Under the pieces are notes generated by a model. That model saw only the letters and a program-made list of their open reading frames with translations, was not told the DNA's origin and made no database searches. Positions 42,462 through 52,798 of a DNA stretch of 64,000 bases are shown here, in pieces (position 1 is the first letter of the stretch; each line of letters opens with the position of its first letter). Position numbers and translations under genes: made by a program. The stretch is from Aureobasidium sp. EXF-3400 (Eukaryota > Ascomycota > Dothideomycetes > Dothideales > Saccotheciaceae). The stretch is taken from NCBI GenBank assembly GCA_024195585.1, contig SWBL01000093.1, forward strand, positions 89,265 through 153,264, read 5' to 3'.

Positions 42462-44014
42462 AGGACGACACCAAAATGATTCAGATCAAAATTTCTGACA
42501 CATGGCAAATCGGACGAGCTTGCAGCTTTTCCCATCCTGCGATTGTACAGCACGAACTGGCGAAATGCTCTGCAAGAGACGTCATCTCTGAGGTCTACCA
42601 ATTCCCAGCTTGACTGGCGTCGAGATATCGAGAGACCATAGCCGAACAGTGCACACATACGTCAAGAGCATATTCACTAGGGTCCAGGCCGGACCTCGAA
42701 GAAGACACCGTCTCCTCGAATGTACAGTCATGGGCTCTGAACGACAACACGACGGGGGCGACTGGCTTTGAGTGGGAATTACGGCCAGACGCAAACATCA
42801 GGTCAATCGAAGACACCACGGGAAAAAAAACAATGTGAGGAGGAAGAACTTCCAGTCAGCCCATAAAGAGACCGGTGGTTGTACTGATGTCGAGACAACA
42901 CTGCAGACTAGGCATGGCAGATGTACAGTCAGTAGATATATAGTCCATTTCAGTCTCTGCCTCAAATGTACTGTTCACTACTTATGGTCTGTTTCCTGAA
43001 CATGTTTTTAGCAATCTCGCCATCACCGGGCGAGCGTCTCGGCGGTAATCTCGCTTCCTTAGTAGCTCGTGCCATGACTATGTTCTCGTCTTTCTCCCCG
43101 TCTCTCGTGAGGTACATCACCTTCCTAAAATTCAGCCATATCTGCCTGTTCCGAGAACAGACCTGCTGTTTTGTCGTAGCGTGCAGAATCCAGACACGGA
43201 AAGGGAGCTTCAAGGACAAAGAATCCTCGTTCGGACCGTGAGAACAAGTAGAGCGTCGAGTGCTCATGGCTACACTCATTATTAGACAAGGCTCAGGACT
43301 TAAAAGAACAGATATCCAGAAATTGGACATGCTTGACCTGTCTGAAGGTGACCTCTTTCTTTTTCTCTTTCCCCAGATGCTTCCTGGTCAACGTGAAGAC
43401 GCACGACGTTGTTCCACGTACCTTATCTTTTCACAGAGACAAAGCAAAATGAATGCCTGATCAACGTTCTCGGATGAATCTGCCCAGAATCAATCCCGTT
43501 AATCCATAAGTGCAATGTTGTTAATCGTCAAGACGCACGAAGCCTTGTACACATCACACTCTACCACAGAGATACTCGAGAATGAGGTGCTTTGTGCGGA
43601 CGCAACCGAGATTCCACTCTATCTCTCGCATCTTGATAGTCTTGAGCGCATCGCGTTCAGTCAGCGGAAGCACCAAATGTCGTTTCGACTGTACCGTGAG
43701 GTTGCGGCCTGGGGCTGGTTCCAATGCCGCATCTCCACGTCGGGCTGCTTGAAAGAGAAGGCTCGAACATCTCATACCCGGATTACAAACGCCTTCCAAG
43801 CTCGATAAGATGGAGTGACGTGTAGGGTGATGGTAGAAGCAAATAAGTATCGGCATCAGACAATCCAAGGCATGGTGTCAGCAAGATCGTAGAAACCACG
43901 GAATAGGCATAGATTCACATAGCAGCCATGCGGTTGTTCATGCAAGGAGGAACAGATTTGTTGTTTATCATATGGTATAGTTTTTCTTCCGGCCACCAGG
44001 GCTCTTTCAGATGC
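42462..44014. other. Gene-free stretch
   Basis: 1553 bp between convergent genes (GT34 and GLTP). Several ORFs of 60-120 codons exist on both strands, overlapping one another, none with motifs or coherent splice sites. No transposon, repeat or tRNA recognised. It is long for a convergent gap in such a dense region. Confidence 0.35.
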
Positions 44015-44764
44015 CTACCACTTTGCCTCCTTTGTTGCCAAGAAGTCGTTCAAGTTCTTAACAATGTTCTCAAGACTGCTCAACCAAGCACCAAGCTCTT
44101 TCTCAACGCGGGCCTGGTCGTTACCGAGCTTGGCGTAGAAGTCCTTGCGGTAGGGGGTTGCGCTCATGGCAGCACTGAAGATGGGCTTGATCATGAAACT
44201 GTGGTGCTTGCTGAGGGTGTTGCCATAGGCTGCGCGGAATGAGACACTGACTTCCTCGTTGCTGTTGGTCAGGTTCTGGCGAAGAGCCTGGGCGGTGAAG
44301 TCGAGGGCACTGTCGCTTGGTTAGTATAGTGGTGTGAAGATACTCGGATGCCGACGTACCGGTTCAACCAGACGAGACCCTCTGTTGCGACGTGCTTCTT
44401 TGTCTTGAGCTCGTTGCGGACGAGATCTTGGAGGTTCTCTGAGTCGATGGGAGCGGCGAGTTGGCGGTCACGGATTTTCTAGGCTGGTCAGAGGCCGAGT
44501 ATAGCGGTCGAGAGCAGAATGAGTACCTTGATGTTACCGGCCATGTCTGACTTGACGGGCTTGAAGGCAGCGGAACCGAGGACATCTGACCTTGTTAAAA
44601 CATGATAGCACTTGGACGTGGACACACATACCGAAGAGAGTGGTCAGACCCTCACAGGCCTCGAGGAACTCAGTGGTGGCAATCTTGCCAGACTCGATTG
44701 GGACATCTGAGAAGCTACGCTTCAAAGTGTCGAAGAAAGTGCCGCCGGGAGGAACTGCTGCCAT
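44015..44764 (-). CDS. het-c: Glycolipid transfer protein (GLTP, HET-C2 family)
   Basis: Four exons: 44632-44764, 44527-44585, 44360-44478 and 44015-44309; introns of 46, 48 and 50 bp; 201 aa. GLTP moves glycosphingolipids between membranes from the cytosol. Ligand-binding residues of the family are visible: Asp58, Asn62 and Lys65 in KSDMAGNIKKIRD, a Trp in EGLVWLNRALDF, and a His in KHHSFMIKPIF. Length is exactly in the family range (about 200-210 aa). In Podospora anserina the ortholog HET-C2 is the incompatibility partner of the NLRs HET-D/HET-E. Allelic variation cannot be seen from one sequence. Confidence 0.94.
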
Positions 44765-45169
44765 TGTGTTTGTGGTTGGTGTTGGAGATGAAGATTAGGA
44801 GACGGCGAATATGGTAGGAGGTAGATGGAGACAGAGAAGACGTTCGAGAAGGGGTGATGTTATTCAGGAGACCTCAAAAGTGGAAGCTACGGCCAGACGT
44901 GAATAGATTGAGGCTCGGTTTCAACAGGACACAGCGGAGCACGCCCCTGCCTCGTCACCCCTCCACCAAGCGGTGTGCCCGCCTTGGCAAACACTGTGGG
45001 GTAGCTTGTATCTTGACATGAGGGGCAGAACAGCAGCTAACTATGCACAAACTTCTTGCGGTGTGTATAAGAGCATGACGAGCGAATCCGAACGGGAAAG
45101 CAGTATATCTTGGTAGACTCGTGTATTGATAAGCTAGAGCCATCTCTCACCACTAATCGTACACCAGGT
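44765..45169. other. Intergenic, GLTP promoter
   Basis: 405 bp between two minus-strand genes. No gene, repeat or clear TATA. Confidence 0.3.
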
Positions 45170-45594
45170 CTACTCCTTTGCATAGCCCATAGCTCTACGC
45201 CACCATGCATATACACCGCGGTCTTGCAATTGTTTGCCAAAATCGCTCACCGTATCTGTTTCATACAGACCAGGTCTTACTTGAGACTCCTTAGTGGGCT
45301 GATTTTCATGCTGGACAGCCGCTGGTCGAGCCACTAGCTGATAGTCCTTGTAGCGAAGGTTCTGTATGGTCGCGTCAGTGGCCATGTCAAATTGTCGAGG
45401 AAACTCTCGATACATACATGGACAGAATCAACCCACTGTCTGACACTATTCTCTGCACCTTCAACGTACATGATGCCTGGTGAGCTTCCGCTCCTCAGCA
45501 GAGCAAAAACCTGTGTCGCATCGGCAGCCTGCTTCAGCTTGGTCACCTTCTTTCTAGAGGTTATATGATGTGTTCGAATCAGAGCATTGAACAT
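45170..45594 (-). CDS. DUF1115 / RWDD2-like C-terminal domain protein (5' end uncertain)
   Basis: Two exons resolved, 45418-45594 and 45170-45361, with a 56-bp phase-0 intron; at least 122 aa. The sequence FNALIRTHHITSRKK...SGSSPGIMYVEGAENSVRQW...LRYKDYQLVARP matches the C-terminal DUF1115 domain of RWDD2-type proteins (short strand, PGIMYVEG turn, W-x-x-x-V-x-x-LRYKD). Function is unknown. The reading frame stays open upstream of the Met at 45594 (LRFTSTALSNNIPISF), so a short first exon may exist, for example around the ATG near 45710 with a donor GTAAGT. I could not find a convincing join. Confidence 0.6.
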
Positions 45595-45820
45595 GAAGGA
45601 GATTGGAATGTTGTTTGACAGAGCAGTGGAAGTGAAACGCAGAGATGAAACTCTCACCACGCGACTGACCGACTCGGTTAAACTTACCCCCGCGGTGAGA
45701 GCGCTTCGTGCATTCTAGAAGCTCGTCACAATCACATGCTTGCCCTTTTACTCTCTGCTTGACAAACAATCCGTTCAACTCTCCATTTCATTCTCATTAC
45801 AACACCACAAAGCCACCACA

Positions 45821-47014
45821 ATGGATCAAGCAAAGCTTGGAGCAGAAGCGCTCGGTGCAGCCAACTACGCCGAAGCCATCAAGCAATACACAGCCGCCCT
45901 TGCTGTCTCACCCACATCACCCGACTATCTCATCAAACGATCTACCGCATACCAAAGGAGCAGTCCCGCCGACTATGTATCTGCTCTCGCCGACGCCAAC
46001 AAAGCCGTCTTCAACGCACAGAAGAGGGGAAAGCGCGAGCTCATCCTCCAAGGCCAGCTTAGACGCGCCATAGCACTGTTCGGCCTAGAACGCTATCCAG
46101 ATTCTCGCTTCTGCCTGGATATCGTCAAACGTATGGATCCAAAAGAGAAGACTCTACCAATTTGGGAAAACAAAGTCGCAACCAAGATGGCTGCCATGGA
46201 TGGTGAAAAGGTCGTGACCATTAAGGAGATACCTGATGAAGAAGAGACACCAGTCGCAAGTCAGACCAGCAAAGCAGACTCCGCATCGACAACTGCTGCC
46301 ACACCTGCACAACCTGCTGCAGTCGCTCAGACACCTGCCGACAAGATTCGTCACGACTGGTACCAGAACAACGACAAAGTCTACTTTACTCTGCTCGCAA
46401 AGGGCGTTCCCAAGGACAAAGCTATTATCGATATACAACCACGATCGCTTACTATCTCCTTCCCCCTACAAACCTCTTCCGACTACGACTTCTCACTTGA
46501 GCCTCTTTTCGCCGAAATCGATCCTTCGGCCTCGACCTTCTCAATCATGTCCACCAAAGTCGAAGTCGTCCTCAAAAAGTCACAACCTGGTCAGAAGTGG
46601 TCATCACTTGAGAGCAATGAGCCTGCCGACCAGAAATCAAGCACCACTACATCCCTCGCCTCAGCACCCGCACAATCCTCCACTACGGCACAGAAAGCCC
46701 CGTCATATCCCACATCTTCGCGCAGCGGCCCCAAGAACTGGGACAAGCTTGCCTCGGAAGCTCTGGCCAAACCAAAGACTGACGACTCGAAGCCTGGAGC
46801 CAAGACTGAGGAGGAAGAGGAAGACGAAGGTGGTGATCCAGTCAACGGCTTCTTCAAGAAACTCTACGCTGGTGCTGACCCAGATACTCGTCGTGCCATG
46901 ATGAAGTCTTTCAGTGAAAGCAACGGTACAGCGCTGAGCACCAACTGGGAAGAAGTCAGGAAGGCAAAGGTCGAGACAAGTCCCCCCGATGGTTTGGAAG
47001 CTAAGAAGTGGTGA
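45821..47014 (+). CDS. SGT1: SGT1 co-chaperone (TPR-CS-SGS)
   Basis: Intronless, 397 aa. SGT1 links HSP90 to Skp1/SCF and kinetochore assembly, and in plants and animals stabilises NLR proteins. Domains in order: TPR (about residues 3-115, starting AKLGAEALGAANYAEAIKQY), a variable Ala/Thr/Glu linker, the CS domain (about 175-265, IRHDWYQNNDKVYFTLLAKG through VEVVLKK), and the SGS domain at the end (NWDKLASEAL, DPVNGFFKKLYAGADPDTRR, NWEEVRKAKVETSPPDG). All three parts are intact, which is full-length compared with yeast Sgt1 (395 aa). The ATG at 45821 has a good context (ACAATGG); an in-frame ATG further upstream is not needed. Confidence 0.95.
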   Translation: MDQAKLGAEALGAANYAEAIKQYTAALAVSPTSPDYLIKRSTAYQRSSPADYVSALADANKAVFNAQKRGKRELILQGQLRRAIALFGLERYPDSRFCLDIVKRMDPKEKTLPIWENKVATKMAAMDGEKVVTIKEIPDEEETPVASQTSKADSASTTAATPAQPAAVAQTPADKIRHDWYQNNDKVYFTLLAKGVPKDKAIIDIQPRSLTISFPLQTSSDYDFSLEPLFAEIDPSASTFSIMSTKVEVVLKKSQPGQKWSSLESNEPADQKSSTTTSLASAPAQSSTTAQKAPSYPTSSRSGPKNWDKLASEALAKPKTDDSKPGAKTEEEEEDEGGDPVNGFFKKLYAGADPDTRRAMMKSFSESNGTALSTNWEEVRKAKVETSPPDGLEAKKW

Positions 47015-47494
47015 TAGTGAGGCTATTGACCGAATGGGGAAGACATTCGAGGGCAGAAAAAGTATTGATATGCATACAGCAGGGCGCTATGGCGTTTTAC
47101 ATCTGATTTATCTTAGTTACCTTTATGTCTAGGGACCGCATACCCAATATACTACTTTCCAAACAATCAAAATCACTATATGGCATACTACCGTCGGCTA
47201 TGTCATACAGTTTCCACGCCGTTTCATGATTGACCTGCCCAATGGGGAGTATGGTCGCAATATACCGTATCTCTACGGCCGAGAGTGTTATCTCCATCAA
47301 TCAGAACCACATCTACCCTGGTCTCCCAGTATGTTTTGAGGACTAAAGACTTGCGACAAGCACTACCTCGGAACAAAACTCGTACTCCTATACAATTCCC
47401 GTTGCTACTTGAACTGACAACCCTCCCAACTCGACCTCAGCCATACCATCTCAGCAATTCATCTACCAAAATCTCACATTATACTTAGCCCACC
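47015..47494. other. Intergenic
   Basis: 480 bp between tandem plus-strand genes. No feature seen. Confidence 0.3.
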
Positions 47495-48037
47495 ATGTCC
47501 CTCCTCACCAACTCCCCCATAACCTACGAAACCGTCCGTGAGGAAATGCGCCGACAACTCACCCCCACCGAACAATCACAATACCGCGGCATAACCAATT
47601 GCTCCACAGCCGGCAAAAAATACGACCAACTCTACAACATCTCCACAGCCGAAGACCTAATAACCGCGGAACTATACGGCCGCCGCGCTATCCCCTCTGA
47701 CTTTCCTTCATCCATGTATCTCTTCTCTGCTGGAAGGGGAAAAACAGCGAAATTCAATGATGAATATTTCAAAATGTGTATGGGAAAACCAGAGACGGAG
47801 GAACAGAAAAGTGCAAGGGAGAGGTATGTGCCGATGAGTATGGAGGAGTTGGAGACTCAGTACTTGGGTTTTGAGGTTCCGGCGACGGATGAAAAGAAGG
47901 TAGAGTTGGAAGAGCATTTGACGGAGGTGGCGGAGGGGTTTGTGATTTGGTGGAATGAGATGGTGACGACTGGGGATTTTGCATGTGAGAGGGAGGGGTG
48001 TTTTGTTAATAAACAGGGTGCAGAGCTTGGCGGATAG
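47495..48037 (+). CDS. Hypothetical 180-aa protein
   Basis: Intronless. No signal peptide or TM. The sequence is well mixed and acidic overall (ETVREEMRRQLTPTEQSQY, EEHLTEVAEGFVIWWNEM), with four Cys (ITNCSTAG, KMCMGK, FACEREGCF) and no recognised motif. The frame uses varied codons and reads as a real protein rather than a shadow. Its stop is about 90 bp from the convergent scramblase gene. No function proposed. Confidence 0.6.
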   Translation: MSLLTNSPITYETVREEMRRQLTPTEQSQYRGITNCSTAGKKYDQLYNISTAEDLITAELYGRRAIPSDFPSSMYLFSAGRGKTAKFNDEYFKMCMGKPETEEQKSARERYVPMSMEELETQYLGFEVPATDEKKVELEEHLTEVAEGFVIWWNEMVTTGDFACEREGCFVNKQGAELGG

Positions 48038-48129
48038 TGAGATGCTGGTTTCAAGGAAGAGAAGAGGGGTATCTAAATATGCTACGCTATGCTGGAACTA
48101 TGAGAAGAGGACATGAGGTGACAGAGAAT

Positions 48130-49785
48130 CTAGAAGAAATCGTCAAAGTCGAATCCATCACCGCCTCCATCACCACCGCCAGAATCTCCTCCTTGGTTAC
48201 CCCAAGGATCATCTTGAGGTTGTTGCGGTTGTTGAGCCCAGGGGTTCTGTTTACCCCAGTTATCTCCCTGCGACTGGCCAACACCGCCATCATTCTGGAA
48301 CGGCTCGACCGGGGCCTGTGGACTAGCATCATCGGCTGGTTGATTGCCCCAACCACGATTCATGGCTTCCACTCCAGCCATCGTGCCAGCAGCTCCTATA
48401 GCGCCTTCAGTGCCTGCAGCACCTCTTGCTGCACCACCCATGGCGCCAGCAGCACCCTCTGCAGCACCGACTTCACCGGCTGCTCCTCCAGCTGCTCCGC
48501 CTACTGCACCTCCCTCGGCAGCGCCACCTCCCATACCAGGGAACCACATGGGGAAGAATCCTCCACCGCCAACATGTCCACTGTGTCTGGAAAAGTAATC
48601 AAAGTCAATACTAACAGCTGTCGCAAGCATGACAGCTCTCTGATCGAGGGTCATTGCCATTTGCTCCTCTGTGCCTTCCTCCAGAGCGGCAGAATCCATG
48701 CGTAAAGCATAGACACCGGTATCTGTGAATATCTCTCTTGCAAAACCGACGAAATTTCGGTTCACACTGCCGATCTTGCGGTCGTCTGCGTCTTTGAGGG
48801 AAAAGTCCCAGGAGAGGAAGGGTTCGTTGACGAAGGCGAATTGTTGCATGCCGGCTTCGATGGCTTGTTCGGAGTTGCCTTCTGTGACTGCGAGGGCTTT
48901 GGTTGAAGTGTTGGGTGTGTCGCCTGAGGTGAGCTTGGGCGCGGAGTCATCAGCGGCAGCGATGGAACGATAATTGAAGAGGTTGTATTTCCGGCGGAGT
49001 GGGGCCCATTGTTGCTGTGCTTCTCCAATAATCCTCATGTCATTCAGAGGAAGAGGAGAGACTTGAGCCGCAGAGGTCTGGTTGATGGTTGACTGGACGG
49101 ATGTGCCTTGAAGCGTATCTGAGTGGGTGTAGTCACCAGGAGCAGTGGGGTCGTAGATACGGATGCGAGACGAGATCCAAGAAAAAGGTCGATGGATACG
49201 CAAAATCTCCCTCTCGCTGTTGTCAAAGATGTGACAGGTGAAGCTGCGGTGGGTCTTGGCCATTTGTCGTACCAGCATGCTGCCCATGCCATGATCTTGC
49301 TCAGCCATATATCCAATTGTTTCTCCTCTGCCGTTCATAATGACGTATCTGTTGGCCTGTTCGAATCCGAGAAAGACGTTCATCATTTCGATTTGTCGTT
49401 GGATGACCAGTGAGCTGTTGTTGAGCAGATGCCATGCCGGGTGCCTTGGTGTGAGTACACCATTCGGGTCGTCTGGAATTGTTACCGGTGCGACGAGATC
49501 CGAGGTCTGGTTTTCAGCAAGCGCTGTAGCGACCAGAGCATTCTTGGACTGTTCTTCGGGGACTTGCTGAGATTGTTCGTCCGGCTTATTCTGTTGGTTC
49601 GGCTGTTGCGATGACTGGTGGCGGGTGTTGGCAGACAACGGAGATGCTCTAGATGGACGAGGCGTAATTCGAGATGGCGTGCGTGCCTTATTGAGGATAC
49701 CTCGTGGCCCCCGTGGACCCCTGGACGTCGATATACAGCGTCGAGTCGCTCTTGATAGCATAGTCGTCGGTCGTAGTCCTATCAT
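48130..49785 (-). CDS. AIM25: Mitochondrial scramblase-family protein (AIM25-like)
   Basis: Intronless, 551 aa. The protein begins with a basic, Ser/Thr/Arg-rich presequence (MLSRATRRCISTSRG after a second Met). The scramblase domain at about 115-400 contains LLNNSSLVIQRQIEMMNVFLG, RYVIMNGRGETIGYMAEQDHG, THRSFTCHIFD, RPFSWISSRIRIYD, FLSWDFSLKDADDRKIGSVNRNF and TDTGVYALRMD. Fungal members (yeast Aim25) are mitochondrial; phospholipid scrambling is inferred from the family. The tail from about 420 is unusual: Gly/Ala-rich runs of GGAAEGGAVGGAAGGAAG type, then a Gln/Asn/Pro/Trp-rich and Gly/Asp-rich end. Either of two closely spaced Mets could be the start; both give a targeting peptide. Confidence 0.87.
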   Translation of the reverse strand: MIGLRPTTMLSRATRRCISTSRGPRGPRGILNKARTPSRITPRPSRASPLSANTRHQSSQQPNQQNKPDEQSQQVPEEQSKNALVATALAENQTSDLVAPVTIPDDPNGVLTPRHPAWHLLNNSSLVIQRQIEMMNVFLGFEQANRYVIMNGRGETIGYMAEQDHGMGSMLVRQMAKTHRSFTCHIFDNSEREILRIHRPFSWISSRIRIYDPTAPGDYTHSDTLQGTSVQSTINQTSAAQVSPLPLNDMRIIGEAQQQWAPLRRKYNLFNYRSIAAADDSAPKLTSGDTPNTSTKALAVTEGNSEQAIEAGMQQFAFVNEPFLSWDFSLKDADDRKIGSVNRNFVGFAREIFTDTGVYALRMDSAALEEGTEEQMAMTLDQRAVMLATAVSIDFDYFSRHSGHVGGGGFFPMWFPGMGGGAAEGGAVGGAAGGAAGEVGAAEGAAGAMGGAARGAAGTEGAIGAAGTMAGVEAMNRGWGNQPADDASPQAPVEPFQNDGGVGQSQGDNWGKQNPWAQQPQQPQDDPWGNQGGDSGGGDGGGDGFDFDDFF

Positions 49786-50472
49786 GTTTGTGTGAGTCGT
49801 CAGAGAAGCAAACCGAAGAATGACGATGCTTTATTCCTCAAGCTTAACTCCGTCTCGGTCCGGTCTTCCGAGATATAGGAAGCTTGGGCCATATCTGGAG
49901 AATAAATCTGACAAGTCTCGTTCTCGTTCATGCTCGCCATGGTCAAAATCACGTACTATTGATATCCTTGATTTTGTTTGCTTTTCTATACTGGAAGATC
50001 ACTCTACAATATCAGTAAGTCGAATTCTATCTTCCTCTCTATCTGCGTTCCTTGTCAATATGAGAAACACAAAACTGGCATACAGCCATAAAGAAAAATT
50101 GAAGAATATCGGCAAGAGCATAAATCTGCTAGTGTCTTTGCTTGAGATGGATCAGCCCTCAGATATTTCCCTCGGATCTCTATGAGTACCAGGGACTGAA
50201 ATTATGTTCGGAGAGGTGTTGGAATGAGACGGCGATCTCATGCTTGAAATGAGCGAAATCCATCTTGTACTCCTTTGCCGTTTGCGATTCTTGACTCATT
50301 GACGAGTGGTATTCCTGATCGCTCCGACGGGTCACGGTTGAAGCTTCAATTCAGTACCGGTCTTAGCATCATTTCCATATCATCTTTATTGCTTGCAATA
50401 GAACGAACACAACTAACAAAACTGATAGGATTGCTACACTACTGATCCAGGGATCGCTACTCGTAAGACGGG
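49786..50472. promoter_or_regulatory. Divergent promoter AIM25 / SEN2
   Basis: 687 bp between divergent starts. A 121-codon ORF (49820-50185, plus) has no features and is not accepted as a gene. No TATA-like element close to either ATG. Confidence 0.35.
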
Positions 50473-51900
50473 ATGGCTGCTCCAACTACATCAACAGCTG
50501 CTGTCAATGCAGGCTCGAGACTTGATGTGCCAGCAGCAGCAGCTCCCACATCTCAGGATTCGCACTCTCAGGATCCAGCCGCGCAAGACAAGCCTAGACC
50601 TTTCAGAACTCGGCCGCAAAAGCCAAACTACTGTTTGATCCATTCGAAACCTCTTCCACTCGAGACACATCCTCTTCCAGCTTTTGTGCCTCAAAACCCA
50701 CTATCTCTTCTTCGCATCGCATACATCTATCTCTCTCAACTCATCTCCGCACCACCCTCCCACAGGGATATACCCATCACGGGAATCTTCAGCTCTGAGA
50801 CACGATCTGTCCACATTACAGATCATGCCTCAGTCCGCGCACTCTGGGAGATGGGATTCTTCGGCAAAGGCACAATGTCACGAAGTGAACCCAGTTGGTT
50901 AGACAGAGAGAAGGCCAGACTGAAGGCCAACAAACACGGTGGTGGTACCGCAGAGGAAAACACCAGGAAAAGAAGAGAAGAGAGAAAATTGTTCAAGCTT
51001 GAAAGAGCCAGAGCAGAAGCCGAGCAGATTGAGGAAACTTTGAGAAAAGAGCGAGCAGCCCTGGAAACCGCAAACGAAGAGAAAGACGAGGATAAAGCAA
51101 CAGAGATTGCCATCTCTCACGTCTTTCCCTGGATGCAACAGCAAGACAGTGAAGCCGAGTTCAAAGAAGAAACCCAAGCTGTCCCTGTGGAAGACACGAA
51201 GCCCGAAGAACCAGCAACCAATATTGTGGAAGTCCCCGTTCTTCCCACAGGCAGCACGATCCACACGACCGGCATTCCCAACAATACTGCCATCGCCGAG
51301 CGCGAGGAAGAAGAAGAAGCACCAATCACAAACCAAGAACACTTGCAACTGAACCTTGAAGAATCCTTCTTCTTGTCCTACGCCCTAGGCAGCCTACAAA
51401 TTCTCGACTCCGACACAAAGCAACCACTTTCTACGCCTTCCTTACTCACACTCTTCCGCCAACACTCACACTTCCCTACCTCCCAAATCTCCTCTCTGCG
51501 TCCAGACGATCCTTTCCTTCTCAACTACGTTGTATACCACCACTACCGTTCTCTGGGCTGGGTCGTCCGCCCCGGTGTAAAGTTCTCCTGCGACTTCCTC
51601 CTCTACAATCGCGGTCCCGTGTTTTCCCACGCTGAGTTTGCTCTTCTCATCATTCCGGAGTATGCAGAGGGTAGTGTTGAGGCGGCAGAAGGCAAGGGTA
51701 AAATGGGTTGGTGGTGGTTGCATTGCGTAAACCGTGTGCAAAGTCAAGTCAAGAAGAGTTTGGTTATTGTGTATGTCAAGGTGCCTAAGGAGCTGCCGAG
51801 TATCGAGGGAGAAGAAGCGGATATCGGAAAGGTTTTGAGGAGTTATGAGGTTAGGGAGTTTGTGATCAGGAGATGGTTGGCTAACAGGAGTCGTGATTGA
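50473..51900 (+). CDS. SEN2: tRNA-splicing endonuclease catalytic subunit SEN2
   Basis: Intronless, 475 aa. SEN2 cuts the 5' splice site of pre-tRNA introns, in complex with SEN34, SEN15 and SEN54. The C-terminal nuclease domain is diagnostic: NYVVYHHYRSLGWVVRPGVK, then FSCDFLLYNRGPVFSHAEF with Tyr378 and His386, and Lys427 in QSQVKKSLVIVYV, completing the Tyr-His-Lys triad. The N-terminal part has the conserved IFSSETRSVHITDHASVRAL and LWEMGFFGKGTMSRSEPSWL segments, the latter typical of Sen2. Between them is a long charged insertion (residues about 140-290), probably disordered. Confidence 0.93.
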   Translation: MAAPTTSTAAVNAGSRLDVPAAAAPTSQDSHSQDPAAQDKPRPFRTRPQKPNYCLIHSKPLPLETHPLPAFVPQNPLSLLRIAYIYLSQLISAPPSHRDIPITGIFSSETRSVHITDHASVRALWEMGFFGKGTMSRSEPSWLDREKARLKANKHGGGTAEENTRKRREERKLFKLERARAEAEQIEETLRKERAALETANEEKDEDKATEIAISHVFPWMQQQDSEAEFKEETQAVPVEDTKPEEPATNIVEVPVLPTGSTIHTTGIPNNTAIAEREEEEEAPITNQEHLQLNLEESFFLSYALGSLQILDSDTKQPLSTPSLLTLFRQHSHFPTSQISSLRPDDPFLLNYVVYHHYRSLGWVVRPGVKFSCDFLLYNRGPVFSHAEFALLIIPEYAEGSVEAAEGKGKMGWWWLHCVNRVQSQVKKSLVIVYVKVPKELPSIEGEEADIGKVLRSYEVREFVIRRWLANRSRD

Positions 51901-52798
51901 GACGGTGTTGATGGAATGGCAGATCACACTAGGTATGTACTACTTGTATATTGCATTGTATCTCGTGATCACATCTACCCTGTATCACATGCTAGTTGAG
52001 CCGACAAGACGCGATGTTTACATTGTTGACCTTTCTCTTGCCGAGCCTTTCGGCATGACTGGAACCTGGGTTCGAAGACCGGGTCGACGACGCAAGCCAT
52101 TGTATATCCACCTCTCATTGCATCGAGCTATACTGATGAGCCCAACACAGATGACGGCCAAAAGTAATGAGAAGCATCATCGCCGTCTCAGGATGACTCG
52201 CGCACGTCTTTGATCTTTCACAGAGAACTACACCTTCCGTATAACGAGTCGATTCACTACCTACTCACAATGAAGGGACTTTGATTGATATCCACACTTA
52301 TGGAACTGTCAAGCAGACAACAAAGGCCCAAAAGGGGCTGAGAGCTTCAATAGTCCAAGTCTATATCTCCAATAGACTGAGGGCATATATTGAGCCGAGT
52401 TCGGGAGGGAAAATGTGCTCTGTGGTGTAGGGGTGATGCGTAAATCTAGCTCGCGTCAATCTCGAAACGCGTGCACATAGCGAGTAAGTACTCGAGGTCG
52501 ACTTCGAGTGTGGCCATTTTCTTTTTGCACTTCTTGCTCAGTGTTATACTATTAGCTGGCATTCACTTTTGCACCTTCGATCTCCGTTTACTTCAAGTCA
52601 CTGCATCACGGTCTTAGAGTCCTTGCAAAGCATGAATCGAAAAAGCTTGATGACTGCGTATGGATCATGCATTTCTGAGATCCTTATCAAAGCCATCTCT
52701 TTCCATGATACCAACCAGACCGCCAGCATTTCTTTCAGCAGAGTGAATTTGCACACAATGTGCATCCATCAAAGTCGCCCGTTCTTAGGATTACCGAC
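51901..52798. other. Gene-free stretch
   Basis: 898 bp between convergent genes. A tRNA-like segment near 52430 and a B-box-like string near 52070 were examined and do not form a tRNA. No repeat recognised. Confidence 0.35.

Noticed and set aside
42962..43330. 122-codon minus-strand ORF
   Set aside because: No motif, overlaps an equally open frame on the other strand, no start context or splice partner.
48037..48705. 222-codon plus-strand ORF
   Set aside because: Antisense to the Gly/Ala-rich tail of the scramblase gene; Ser/Cys-rich composition is explained by that.
52060..52090. B-box-like GGTTCGAAGACC
   Set aside because: No matching A-box upstream and no stem; a chance match.
52420..52500. 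Possible tRNA (TGGTGTAGGGGT string)
   Set aside because: No B-box and no cloverleaf could be built by eye.
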